Assembly: GCF_030369675.1 (NCBI RefSeq)
Contig: NZ_CP128477.1
Location: 3,080,001 to 3,144,000 of the forward strand
Direction: 5' to 3'
From: Peteryoungia algae
GTDB taxonomy: Bacteria > Pseudomonadota > Alphaproteobacteria > Rhizobiales > Rhizobiaceae
DNA length: 64,000 bases
This document shows, piece by piece, positions 19,401 to 28,668 of this stretch. The stretch's first letter is position 1; every line of letters begins with the position of its first letter. Under the pieces are notes generated by a model. It made no database searches and was not told the DNA's origin. It was given only the letters and a program-made list of their open reading frames with translations. A program made the position numbers and the translations under genes.

Positions 19401-19430
19401 TGGACCGCATCCGACCTCGGATGCGGTCCA
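19401..19430. repeat. 30-bp near-perfect inverted repeat after the aldo/keto reductase
   Basis: TGGACCGCATCCGA (19401-19414) is followed by CC and its exact reverse complement (19417-19430). It lies 21 bp after the stop codon. No T-tract follows on either strand, so it may be a transcript-end hairpin or an operator. Confidence 0.6.
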
Positions 19431-19555
19431 AACAAACGCCTAACCAGCCTCTGCTGCTATGAAAATTGCGGATGCGCCTTGACGCGTGGCCGGCGGTCCT
19501 TGCCAGCACGGAACAAGATGTGACAGTCTGCCCTGCCACAATTCGGGAGATTTCC

Positions 19556-20353
19556 ATGCTGTTCCGCCGCGCTGTCCTTGCCGGTCTGTCCGCCCTCGCC
19601 CTACTGCCTATTTCCACCCACGCCAGCGATCTGCCGGATCTCGCCGGCAAGGCTGTTGTGGTCGTGACTGAGAATGCCTATCCGCCACTGCAGTTCGTCG
19701 ATCCGAAGACGGGCCAGCAGATCGGTTGGGAATATGACGCGATGAACGAGATCGCCAAGCGTTTGAATTTCAAGGTCGAATACCAAAACACCTCCTGGGA
19801 CGCGATGATCCAGGCCGTCTCTGACGACCAGTACCAGATCGGCATGACCGGGATCACCATCAAGGACGACCGCAAGGAGAAGGTAGACTTCTCAGATCCC
19901 TATATGCGCTCGGAGCAATTCATGCTGGTGCGCGGCGACGAGAGCCGTTTCACCGATGGCAAGAGCTTCGGCGAGTTCCAGGAAGGGCTGGTCGGCGCCC
20001 AGCCGGGTACGACGCCGTTTTATACGGCCGTCTACGAGATCCTCGACGGCAACGAACAGAACCCACGCATCAAGTTGTTCGAAACCTTCGGCGCCACGGT
20101 GCAAGCCCTCAAGACCGGCGACGTTGACGTCGTGCTGACGGACGGCACCGCCGGGAAGGGCTATGTCGACGCCTCGGATGGCGGCCTGAAGCTGATCGGC
20201 GGCCCGCTGGGCTCGGAAGACTTCGGCTTCATCTTCCCGAAGGGCTCCGACCTGGTGGCGCCGGTCAATGCCGCGATCGGGGCGATGAAGGCCGACGGCA
20301 CGCTGGACGCACTCAACAAGAAGTGGTTCCTCGACTACAAAATGGGCGAATGA
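19556..20353 (+). CDS. Amino-acid ABC transporter substrate-binding protein (family 3)
   Basis: A 265-residue periplasmic binding protein. A Sec signal peptide ([20 protein letters not shown], cleavage near HAS) precedes the SBP family-3 pattern [54 protein letters not shown] and the C-terminal NKKWFLDYK. Such proteins deliver polar amino acids to an inner-membrane permease. The start at 19556 follows CGGGAGA. The permease gene follows after 37 nt. The ligand cannot be named. Confidence 0.9.
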   Translation: MLFRRAVLAGLSALALLPISTHASDLPDLAGKAVVVVTENAYPPLQFVDPKTGQQIGWEYDAMNEIAKRLNFKVEYQNTSWDAMIQAVSDDQYQIGMTGITIKDDRKEKVDFSDPYMRSEQFMLVRGDESRFTDGKSFGEFQEGLVGAQPGTTPFYTAVYEILDGNEQNPRIKLFETFGATVQALKTGDVDVVLTDGTAGKGYVDASDGGLKLIGGPLGSEDFGFIFPKGSDLVAPVNAAIGAMKADGTLDALNKKWFLDYKMGE

Positions 20354-20390
20354 CCCAGATCCGTCCCTGCGACCTGAAGGCGGGAGACTG

Positions 20391-21212
20391 ATGGCATTTC
20401 AGACCCTTCCCCAGGGTGATGAGAAGGGCGACCGGCCCTGGTGGCTGGTCGCCTTCCTGATTCTGGCGCTTTCCCTGGCTGCTGTCATTTTTGTCAGCGA
20501 CATCTATTCACAGGTGTTCAACACGGTGTCCAAGGGCCTCTGGGTGACAATCTTTGTCACACTGGTCGGTTTCGCCCTGGCAACGGCGCTGGGCCTGCTG
20601 ATTGCGCTTCTCGGCATGTCCGATAGCGTTATCCTGCGCCAGATCGCCCGCTTCTATGTGGAAGTGGTCCGCGGCATCCCGATCCTGGTTCTCCTGTTCT
20701 ACATCGCCTTCGTGGGCGCCCCGGCCTTCGTCGCGCTATATAATATTCTCACAACCCCGCTCATATCGGCTGGCCTCACCGACCCCATGGTCGTGCGCGA
20801 TGTATCGCTGATGTGGCGCGCCATCATAGCACTGACGATCGGCTATTCCGCTTTCATTGCGGAAATCTTCCGTGCCGGCATACAGTCGATCGACAAGGGG
20901 CAGATCGAGGCGGCCAAGGCGCTGGGCCTCAGCAGGAGCCAACGCTTCCGGCTCGTGGTCTTCCCGCAGGCGATCCGCGTAATCTTTCCGCCACTCTCGA
21001 ACGATTTCGTCGCCATGGTGAAGGACTCCTCGCTGGTCTCCGTGCTCGGCGTCGCCGACATCACCCAGATGGGCAAGGTCTATGCCTCGGGGTCTTTCCG
21101 CTTTTTCGAGACCTACTCGATCGTGGCCTATGTCTATCTGGTTCTGACCATAGGATTGTCGATTCTCTTGCGAGGCTTCGAGAAACGGATGCGCACGCGC
21201 ACCCGTAGCTGA
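20391..21212 (+). CDS. Amino-acid ABC transporter permease
   Basis: A 273-residue HisM/GlnP-type permease with about five membrane helices. The cytoplasmic coupling loop EAAKALGLSRSQRF is the EAA motif that docks the ATPase, and FPQAIRVIFPPLSND follows it, as usual. It pairs with the binding protein just upstream to import an amino acid. No ATP-binding-protein gene follows: the next gene is ppk2 on the other strand with a 7-bp gap. The ATPase must be supplied from another locus. Confidence 0.92.
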   Translation: MAFQTLPQGDEKGDRPWWLVAFLILALSLAAVIFVSDIYSQVFNTVSKGLWVTIFVTLVGFALATALGLLIALLGMSDSVILRQIARFYVEVVRGIPILVLLFYIAFVGAPAFVALYNILTTPLISAGLTDPMVVRDVSLMWRAIIALTIGYSAFIAEIFRAGIQSIDKGQIEAAKALGLSRSQRFRLVVFPQAIRVIFPPLSNDFVAMVKDSSLVSVLGVADITQMGKVYASGSFRFFETYSIVAYVYLVLTIGLSILLRGFEKRMRTRTRS

Positions 21213-21219
21213 CACGAGT

Positions 21220-22113
21220 TCAATACTGTTCCGGCACATACATCTCCAGCGGCACAGGCTGGCGGATATAGTCATCGTTTCGCACACGCGCCGGCAGCTG
21301 GACCGCCTCTTTCGGCACATGTTCATAGGGCACCTGTGACAGGAGATGGGCGATCATGTTGAGCCGCGCCTTCTTCTTGTCGACCGCCTGGACCACCCAC
21401 CAGGGTGCCTCGGGAATATGCGTGCGTTCCAGCATTTCTTCCTTGGCACGGGTGTAGTCTTCCCAGTGGACCCGGCTCTCCAGATCCATCGGCGAGAGCT
21501 TCCACTGCTTCAGAGGATCGTTGATGCGCATGCGGAAACGAAACTCCTGTTCCTCGTCCGTGATCGAGAACCAGTATTTGACCAGGACGATGCCGGAACG
21601 CACCAGCATGCGCTCGAATTCCGGTACTGAGCGGAAGAATTCCTCCAGCTCGTCGGGTCCGCAAAAACCCATGACCCGCTCGACACCGGCCCGATTGTAC
21701 CAGGAACGATCGAACAGGACCATTTCGCCCGCTGTGGGCAGGTGCTGGACATAGCGCTGGAAGTACCATTGGCTGCGCTCCCGCTCGGTGGGCGCCGGGA
21801 GAGCCACGACCCGGCAGACACGCGGGTTGAGTCTCTGCGTAACGCGCTTGATCGCACCGCCCTTGCCTGCGGAGTCTCGTCCTTCGAACAGCACGACCAT
21901 TTTCAGCTTCTTGTATTGAACCCAGTCCTGCAGACGGACCAGCTCATGCTGGAGACGAAACAGTTCGCGGAAATAGATCTTCCGGTCGATCATGGGTTCC
22001 GACATGCCGTCGGCGACGAGCTGGTCGAGCCGATCCTCGTCCAGCTGCTGCTCCAGCTCCTCGTCGAAACTGTCGAGAAGCTCGGTCTTGATGCGGTGGA
22101 TCTCTTCGTTCAT
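21220..22113 (-). CDS. ppk2: Polyphosphate kinase 2
   Basis: A 297-residue PPK2-family kinase that transfers phosphate between polyphosphate and nucleoside diphosphates. Walker A is GRDSAGKGG (78-86). The lid/Walker B signature is LFDRSWYNRAGVERVMGF (from 133). The length and single domain fit class I PPK2 (ADP/GDP phosphorylating). The start at 22113 has GGAG about 10 nt upstream; an ORF start 39 nt further out lacks such a site. It is convergent with the ABC permease. Confidence 0.94.
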   Translation of the reverse strand: MNEEIHRIKTELLDSFDEELEQQLDEDRLDQLVADGMSEPMIDRKIYFRELFRLQHELVRLQDWVQYKKLKMVVLFEGRDSAGKGGAIKRVTQRLNPRVCRVVALPAPTERERSQWYFQRYVQHLPTAGEMVLFDRSWYNRAGVERVMGFCGPDELEEFFRSVPEFERMLVRSGIVLVKYWFSITDEEQEFRFRMRINDPLKQWKLSPMDLESRVHWEDYTRAKEEMLERTHIPEAPWWVVQAVDKKKARLNMIAHLLSQVPYEHVPKEAVQLPARVRNDDYIRQPVPLEMYVPEQY

Positions 22114-22439
22114 GGCGCCGGCTCCGAGGGGTGCGATACGGACGAAGATCAATCATGCTTGCGCGAAAGCTTCATGACAGCCGCGTGTCACAAGGCTCTC
22201 GAACCAATTGCCGACAATTGGGAAAACTGGTATGACGCCGCCCATGGGATCGAAATTCGGATGCCTCGCGAACCAGTTCATCGTGCTGCAGGACCACAAG
22301 CGTCTGCCGGCACGGTTCTTCGCGCGCGTTCAAGGGGCACTCGCGAGCCTTCGCGGCTGAGCGCCTCGCGCCGCCGGAGCGGCGCCGATGCATCCTGAAC
22401 ACTCCAAAATCCTTTCCTCAGTCTGGACGGAACATAGCC

Positions 22440-23849
<1,410 letters not shown>

Positions 23850-23879
23850 GAGCCGTTCCAAGGCTTGATGTGAGACCCG

Positions 23880-23911
23880 CCGCCCGCTTCAAAGCGGGCG
23901 GTTTCTTTTTG
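23880..23911 (+). terminator. Rho-independent terminator after leuC
   Basis: CCGCCCGCTT (23880-23889) pairs perfectly with AAGCGGGCGG (23892-23901), followed by TTTCTTTTTG. It lies 31 nt after the leuC stop. Confidence 0.93.
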
Positions 23912-24033
23912 TCTGGCCGTTGCAATGGCGTTCGAAGGCGTTATCGTCGCGGCGTCATAAAACTGTCACATGTCGCCCGCGGGTTTCCCATGAACATCTC
24001 CGAATTCGAGTTTCCCGCCCGCAGGCCGCGGCC

Positions 24034-24864
24034 GTGAGCACTGTTGCCGTCGTCCTGGCGCTCATCGCGGCAATTCTTCATGCAAGCTGGAACGCTTTTC
24101 TTCGAACCGGCGCGGATCGCCTGTGGTCGATTACGGTGATGAGCCTCGCGGGAAGCATCATCTGCCTGCCCATCCTCTTCATCCTGCCCATGCCGGGATC
24201 GGCCGCTTGGCCCTATATCCTGCTCTCGGCGTGTCTGCAGGTAGGCTATAGCCTGTTCCTGGTGGCAGCTTATCGCCAAGGTGAGCTCGGGCAGGTCTAT
24301 CCGATCGTCAGGGGCACTGTTCCGCTTCTGGTAACCCTCGGCGGCTTCCTCTTCTTCAGCGAGGTGCTGGGCCCCTGGCAGACGCTGGGCGTCGTTCTGA
24401 TCGCCACCGGCATCATGAGCCTGTCGCTCGGCAGGACCCGTGCCGCCACCTCCTCCATTCTCTTCGCGCTGACAACGGGCTTGATCATCGCCTGTTATTC
24501 GACGGTCGACTCGCGTGGGGTCAAACTCGTCGAACAACCCGTTGCCTACGCGATATGGGTGCTTTTCCTCTTTGGCATCATGATCACGATTGCCTTCACT
24601 GTGACACGGAAGGGCTTGGTGATCGACTTGAGGTCTCCGCTCACCTGGAAGGCTGCCGCCGGCGGAGTGGTCGCCATGCTGGCCTATGGGCTGGTGGTAG
24701 TGGCCTACGCCTATGCTCCTGCAGGGCTTGTCACCGCGGTGCGCGAGACGAGCGTCGTCTTCGCCGTGCTGATCGGAGCATTCCTCCTGGGCGAGCCGCT
24801 GACGGTTCGAAGGCTGCTCGCCTGCCTGATCGTGGCCGGCGGCGCAATCAGCGTCAGCCTCTGA
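24034..24864 (+). CDS. EamA/DMT-superfamily transporter
   Basis: A 276-residue integral membrane protein with about ten hydrophobic helices arranged as two EamA repeats (LIAAILHASWNAFLR at the start; a second half around ALTTGLIIACYSTVDSRG). Family members export or exchange metabolites, amino acids or drugs; the substrate is unknown. The start is set at GTG 24034, where the hydrophobic first helix begins. Residues upstream in the same frame are Arg/His-rich and unlike the family. The GTG overlaps the TGA of a 15-codon frame beginning at ATG 23990, so coupling is possible. Confidence 0.83.
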   Translation: MSTVAVVLALIAAILHASWNAFLRTGADRLWSITVMSLAGSIICLPILFILPMPGSAAWPYILLSACLQVGYSLFLVAAYRQGELGQVYPIVRGTVPLLVTLGGFLFFSEVLGPWQTLGVVLIATGIMSLSLGRTRAATSSILFALTTGLIIACYSTVDSRGVKLVEQPVAYAIWVLFLFGIMITIAFTVTRKGLVIDLRSPLTWKAAAGGVVAMLAYGLVVVAYAYAPAGLVTAVRETSVVFAVLIGAFLLGEPLTVRRLLACLIVAGGAISVSL

Positions 24865-24902
24865 TCGCCGGACCAACCGGCTGGATCGAGGCTCCACCAA
24901 CG

Positions 24903-24929
24903 AAAAAAGGCTCCGAAACCGGAGCCTTT
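24903..24929 (-). terminator. Rho-independent terminator after rplS (usable on both strands)
   Basis: Stem GGCTCCG (24909-24915) with CGGAGCC (24920-24926) has an AAAC loop. On the minus strand six Ts follow the stem, giving a classical terminator 23 nt after the rplS stop. On the plus strand only three Ts follow, so it may also serve the DMT gene weakly. Confidence 0.92.
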
Positions 24930-24951
24930 CATCGATGTCTTTAGCGACTGC

Positions 24952-25488
24952 TTATTCGGCAGAAGCTTCTGCAGCGGCAGCGGCTTCAGCGGCGGCAGCC
25001 TTTTCAGCGGCTTCAGCTGCAGCCTTTTCGGCGGCCAGTGCCTGTGCTGCTGCGACCTTCTCGGCTTCCAGACGTGCCTTTTCCTCGGCAACGGCGGCGC
25101 GCTCGGCGTCGTTCAGCTTGCGAGCGCGGGTGCCGGTGTTCTCGACGATACGAGCCGACTTGCCGCGACGATCGCGCAGGTAGTAGAGCTTGGCGCGACG
25201 GACCTTACCGCGGCGAACGATTTCGACGCCTTCGACGAGCGGCGAGTAGATCGGGAATACGCGCTCGACGCCTTCGCCGTAGGAGATCTTGCGGACGGTG
25301 AAGCTCTCGTTGATGCCGGCGCCCGAACGAGCGATGCAAACGCCTTCATAGGCCTGCACGCGGGTACGGTTGCCTTCCTTGACGGTCACGTTCACGCGGA
25401 CCGTGTCGCCGGGCGAAAATTCCGGGAGCTTGCGCTTGGCTTCGATCTTGGCGGCCTGTTCGGCTTCCAGCTGCTGAATGATGTTCAT
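24952..25488 (-). CDS. rplS: 50S ribosomal protein L19
   Basis: A 178-residue L19. The first 120 or so residues are the conserved fold at the 30S-50S interface ([55 protein letters not shown]). The remainder is an Ala/Glu/Lys-rich helical tail, an extension seen in Rhizobiales L19. GAGGTTAGAC precedes the ATG. In many bacteria rplS is the last gene of rpsP-rimM-trmD-rplS; here a plus-strand gene lies between trmD and rplS, so rplS must have its own promoter in the 277 bp upstream. Confidence 0.97.
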   Translation of the reverse strand: MNIIQQLEAEQAAKIEAKRKLPEFSPGDTVRVNVTVKEGNRTRVQAYEGVCIARSGAGINESFTVRKISYGEGVERVFPIYSPLVEGVEIVRRGKVRRAKLYYLRDRRGKSARIVENTGTRARKLNDAERAAVAEEKARLEAEKVAAAQALAAEKAAAEAAEKAAAAEAAAAAEASAE

Positions 25489-25765
25489 GTCTAACCTCGG
25501 TTTCTTCTGAAACAGCCAGAGCGCTCAACAAGGATCCCTAGGTCCATGCCGCAGGATATTGACCCTGATGGGTCGGAGCGATTGCGCAGTTCTTTGTTTT
25601 GGCAGACGGGCGTAACGCCCATTTCCGAGGGGGCCATTACACCAAGATGGCTGGCTTGTCACCCCATGAGTGACAAAATTTGCGCCTGATGAGGCCCCTG
25701 GACGCCTTGCTGCGTCGGATATCTGCACTTAAGACTTCGCCTCGATCTATCAGGAGGAGCATCGG

Positions 25766-26512
25766 ATGACCGTCGCCATGATTGTACTGCTCTTCGCATC
25801 CGGCTTTCTCTCGGGAGCGGTGAACGCGATCGCCGGCGGCGGCACCTTCTTGACCTTCGGGGCCCTGACGCTTGCTGGCCTGCCCCCGATCAGTGCCAAT
25901 GCAACCTCCTCCGTCACCCAGTTCCCGGGCTATGTCACCTCAACGCTCGCCTATCGCAAGGAATTGAGCGAGATGAAGCGCAGCGCGATCGTGCTTGGCC
26001 TTGTCTCGGCGGTGGGTGCCATCGGCGGCTCTCTCTTCCTCATCTCGCTGTCCAATCCGGCCTTTCGCTCCATGGTGCCCTGGCTGCTGCTCGGTGCCAC
26101 CGCCATATTCGCCGCCGGCCCCAAACTGCGACCGAAGACAAAGGGCGAGAGCCATCCGGCAAGCCCGCTCGGGCTCGCCTTGCAGGGAATTACATCCTTC
26201 TACGGTGGCTTCTTCGGCGCCGGCATGGGCATCATGATGCTCGCATCTCTGGGCCTGGCGAGCGGCGGCGATTATCATCGACTGAACGCGTTGAAGAATT
26301 TTCTGTCGATCGTGATCGCTGCCGTCGCGATCGTCGTTTTCGCCAGCGCCGGCGCGCTCTCCTGGCTTCATGCGGCGATCATGATTCCGGCCGTGGCCGC
26401 CGGTGGTTATGCGGGTGTCGCCATGGCCAGGAAAGTGCCGCAAAATCTGCTGCGCTGGCTGGTGGTTGCCGCCGGGCTCGGGCTCGCCGCCTATTACTTC
26501 TTCACTGGCTGA
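25766..26512 (+). CDS. TauE/SafE-family sulfite exporter-like membrane protein
   Basis: A 248-residue membrane protein with about eight helices and the TauE/SafE pattern: [22 protein letters not shown] near the start and [16 protein letters not shown] opening the second half. The family exports sulfite, sulfoacetate or related organic anions; the substrate here is unknown. GGAGGAG gives a strong ribosome-binding site. Its last 19 bp overlap the 3' end of trmD on the opposite strand, and it sits between trmD and rplS, an unusual position. Confidence 0.9.
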   Translation: MTVAMIVLLFASGFLSGAVNAIAGGGTFLTFGALTLAGLPPISANATSSVTQFPGYVTSTLAYRKELSEMKRSAIVLGLVSAVGAIGGSLFLISLSNPAFRSMVPWLLLGATAIFAAGPKLRPKTKGESHPASPLGLALQGITSFYGGFFGAGMGIMMLASLGLASGGDYHRLNALKNFLSIVIAAVAIVVFASAGALSWLHAAIMIPAVAAGGYAGVAMARKVPQNLLRWLVVAAGLGLAAYYFFTG

Positions 26513-27186
26513 GCCGGCAACAGATCGGGGCGTCGCTCGCAGGTCAGGGCGACAGCCTGATCATGCCGCCATTTCTCGATCACGGCATGATTGCCGGAGG
26601 TGAGGACCTCAGGAATTTCCCGGCCCTCGAAAATCTGCGGGCGGGTATATTGCGGATGTTCGAGCAGCCCGCCTTCGAAGCTTTCATGCACGCCGGAGAG
26701 CTGGTTGCCCATAACCCCCGGCAAGATCCGCACCACGGCATCCAGCAGCGTCAGTGCTGCCGGCTCGCCGCCGGACAAGATATAGTCACCGATGGAAACC
26801 TCTTCGAGCTGGCGCGCATCAATCACCCGCTGATCGACACCTTCGAAGCGACCGCAAACGATGACCACGCCTTCGCCTGCGGCCAGCGCACGGACCCGGT
26901 CCTGGGTCAGCGGTCGGCCACGCGGGCTCATCAACAGCCGCGGCCTTCCATCGTCGGCTATGGAATCAATGGCCCGGGCGAGCACATCGGGACGGAGCAC
27001 CATTCCTGCCCCGCCGCCAGACGGCGTATCGTCGACGCTGCGATGCTTGTCCTCGGCGAAATCCCGGATCTGCACCGCCTCGATCTGCCAGTCGCCCCGT
27101 TCAAGTGCGCGCCCCGCCAGCGCCAGGCCAAGATGGCCCGGAAACATGTCCGGGTAAAGCGTCAGAATGGAGGCCTTGAAGGGCAT
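26494..27186 (-). CDS. trmD: tRNA (guanine37-N1)-methyltransferase
   Basis: A 230-residue SPOUT-class enzyme that methylates G37 of tRNAs reading CNN codons, preventing frameshifting. The knotted SAM site is visible in [32 protein letters not shown] and [16 protein letters not shown], with [10 protein letters not shown] near the C-terminus. The ATG at 27186 gives the usual N-terminus; a GTG two codons upstream (27192) is an alternative. It follows rimM with only a few bases between, as in the classic operon. Confidence 0.96.
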   Translation of the reverse strand: MPFKASILTLYPDMFPGHLGLALAGRALERGDWQIEAVQIRDFAEDKHRSVDDTPSGGGAGMVLRPDVLARAIDSIADDGRPRLLMSPRGRPLTQDRVRALAAGEGVVIVCGRFEGVDQRVIDARQLEEVSIGDYILSGGEPAALTLLDAVVRILPGVMGNQLSGVHESFEGGLLEHPQYTRPQIFEGREIPEVLTSGNHAVIEKWRHDQAVALTCERRPDLLPAQPVKK

Positions 27187-27192
27187 GGCCAC

Positions 27193-27771
27193 TCAACGTC
27201 CGTTGTTGGGACGCGGCTTGCCGCCGGCATTGCCATAAGGCTTTTCTTCGCCGTCATCCTTGAGTCCGGCTGCAATCGGGTCAACGAGCAGCCGTCCGCC
27301 CTCGAGATCGATTTCCAGGACGGCCGCTTCGGAAAACGGAATGAGCACGGGCCTCTTGCCAGGCCCTTTCAGCTCCAGGAGGTCGCCAGCACCAAAATCA
27401 TAGACAGCCGTCACGGCGCCGTAATGATTGTTCTCGGCGTCATAGACTTCGAGCCCCTCGAGATCCGTATAATAGAACTCGTCGTCCTCCAGATCATCGT
27501 CCGGCAGGGCATCGCGATCAACGAAAAGCTCTGTCCCGTTCAGGGCCTCTGCAGCGTTGCGATCATTGACCCCACGGAAGCGCACGATGGCGACGGTTTT
27601 GCCATCGCGGATTTCGAGGATCTCGAATTTGCGCCCGTCGGCCGCATGGAGGAAACCATAGTCACCAAGGCCCAGCGGATCCTCGGTGAATGTCTTGACC
27701 CGCACTTCCCCCCGGAGCCCCTGGGCGGCGCCGATCACGGCCATCAGTATCGGGTTTTCAAGCTTGCTCAT
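27193..27771 (-). CDS. rimM: Ribosome maturation factor RimM
   Basis: A 192-residue two-domain protein that helps assemble the 30S head by binding S19. The N-terminal barrel is marked by [22 protein letters not shown], and the C-terminal PRC barrel by [13 protein letters not shown] and [14 protein letters not shown]. The last 30 residues are a polar Gly/Pro/Asn-rich tail without a family match. It is adjacent to trmD, and rpsP lies 122 bp upstream, separated by a terminator hairpin. Confidence 0.95.
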   Translation of the reverse strand: MSKLENPILMAVIGAAQGLRGEVRVKTFTEDPLGLGDYGFLHAADGRKFEILEIRDGKTVAIVRFRGVNDRNAAEALNGTELFVDRDALPDDDLEDDEFYYTDLEGLEVYDAENNHYGAVTAVYDFGAGDLLELKGPGKRPVLIPFSEAAVLEIDLEGGRLLVDPIAAGLKDDGEEKPYGNAGGKPRPNNGR

Positions 27772-27842
27772 GGGGCGGAACGGTCCTGCAGATGCATCGG
27801 TTCGACATTCCTTTTAGGCGGAAGCGACCGGAAAGAAAACGC

Positions 27843-27871
27843 AAAACGGGCGGTGGGATGACCCACCGCCC
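27843..27871 (-). terminator. Terminator or attenuator between rpsP and rimM
   Basis: On the minus strand GGGCGGTGGG pairs perfectly with CCCACCGCCC (27848-27857 with 27862-27871) around a 4-nt loop, followed by GTTTTGC. The short U-tract suggests partial termination, giving more rpsP than rimM-trmD mRNA. Confidence 0.8.
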
Positions 27872-27893
27872 GCCGGTATCGACTGGATGCGGA

Positions 27894-28268
27894 TTATTCT
27901 GCGGAACCTTCGGCAGCAGCAGCGGCTGCGTCAGCGGCCTTCTGAGCCCGCTCGGCAGTGCGTTCCTGGGCCTTCTTGCCCGGCTTTGCCTTGTCCGGGT
28001 TGCTGCGAACAGCGCGCTCGGCAATACCGGCTTCCGCCATGAAGCGCAGGACGCGGTCGGTCGGCTGGGCGCCCTTGGCAACCCATGCCTTGATCGCATC
28101 GACGTTCAGCTCGACGCGCTTTTCATTGTCCTTGCCGAGCATCGGGTTCCAGGAACCGACGCGGTCGAGGAAACGGCCGTCGCGCGGTGCGCGGGCGTCG
28201 GCGACAACGATCTGGTAGTACGGGCGCTTCTTGGAACCACCGCGGGCGAGACGAATCTTGAGGGACAT
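27894..28268 (-). CDS. rpsP: 30S ribosomal protein S16
   Basis: A 124-residue S16. The conserved core [19 protein letters not shown], then [19 protein letters not shown] and SWNPM, is followed by an Ala/Glu-rich tail from about residue 100. AAGGAG before the ATG fixes the start at 28268; in-frame sequence further upstream is not needed. It lies 68 nt after the chorismate mutase gene. Confidence 0.97.
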   Translation of the reverse strand: MSLKIRLARGGSKKRPYYQIVVADARAPRDGRFLDRVGSWNPMLGKDNEKRVELNVDAIKAWVAKGAQPTDRVLRFMAEAGIAERAVRSNPDKAKPGKKAQERTAERAQKAADAAAAAAEGSAE

Positions 28269-28336
28269 GTGATTAACTCCTTGGGTTTTCGATCCAGGCT
28301 GCCGGGGCATGCCTGATTTTCTTGTTGAGGCCGCCG

Positions 28337-28657
28337 TCAGACGGTCTTTTCGGTTGCACCGCCATGTTCGGCGGCAATGGCTTCATGATGCCGGATGACT
28401 TCCTTGATGATGAAGTTCAAGAACTTCTCGGCGAAATCCGGATCCAGATTGGCATCCTGTGCCAGGCGGCGCAGGCGTTCGATCTGGTATTCTTCACGCG
28501 CCGGGTCTGCCGGCGGCAAATCGTGGGTGGCCTTCAGCACGCCGACGGCCTTGGTGCAGCGGAACCGCTCAGCCAGCATGTGCACCAGCGCGGCATCGAT
28601 ATTGTCGATCGACTGGCGGTAATCAGAGAGCTGTTCCTTGACGGACCGATCGATCAT
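28337..28657 (-). CDS. Chorismate mutase (AroQ class)
   Basis: A 106-residue all-helical chorismate mutase that converts chorismate to prephenate for Phe/Tyr synthesis. Visible are [23 protein letters not shown] (opening helix with catalytic Arg), the Lys of TKAVGVLKA and the C-terminal [13 protein letters not shown]. It is monofunctional: no PheA or DAHP synthase domain is attached. The ATG at 28657 follows GGAG; an overlapping GTG at 28672 is an alternative. It lies directly after ffh, a synteny I know from Rhizobiales. Confidence 0.92.
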   Translation of the reverse strand: MIDRSVKEQLSDYRQSIDNIDAALVHMLAERFRCTKAVGVLKATHDLPPADPAREEYQIERLRRLAQDANLDPDFAEKFLNFIIKEVIRHHEAIAAEHGGATEKTV

Positions 28658-28668
28658 GGGCGCGCTCC

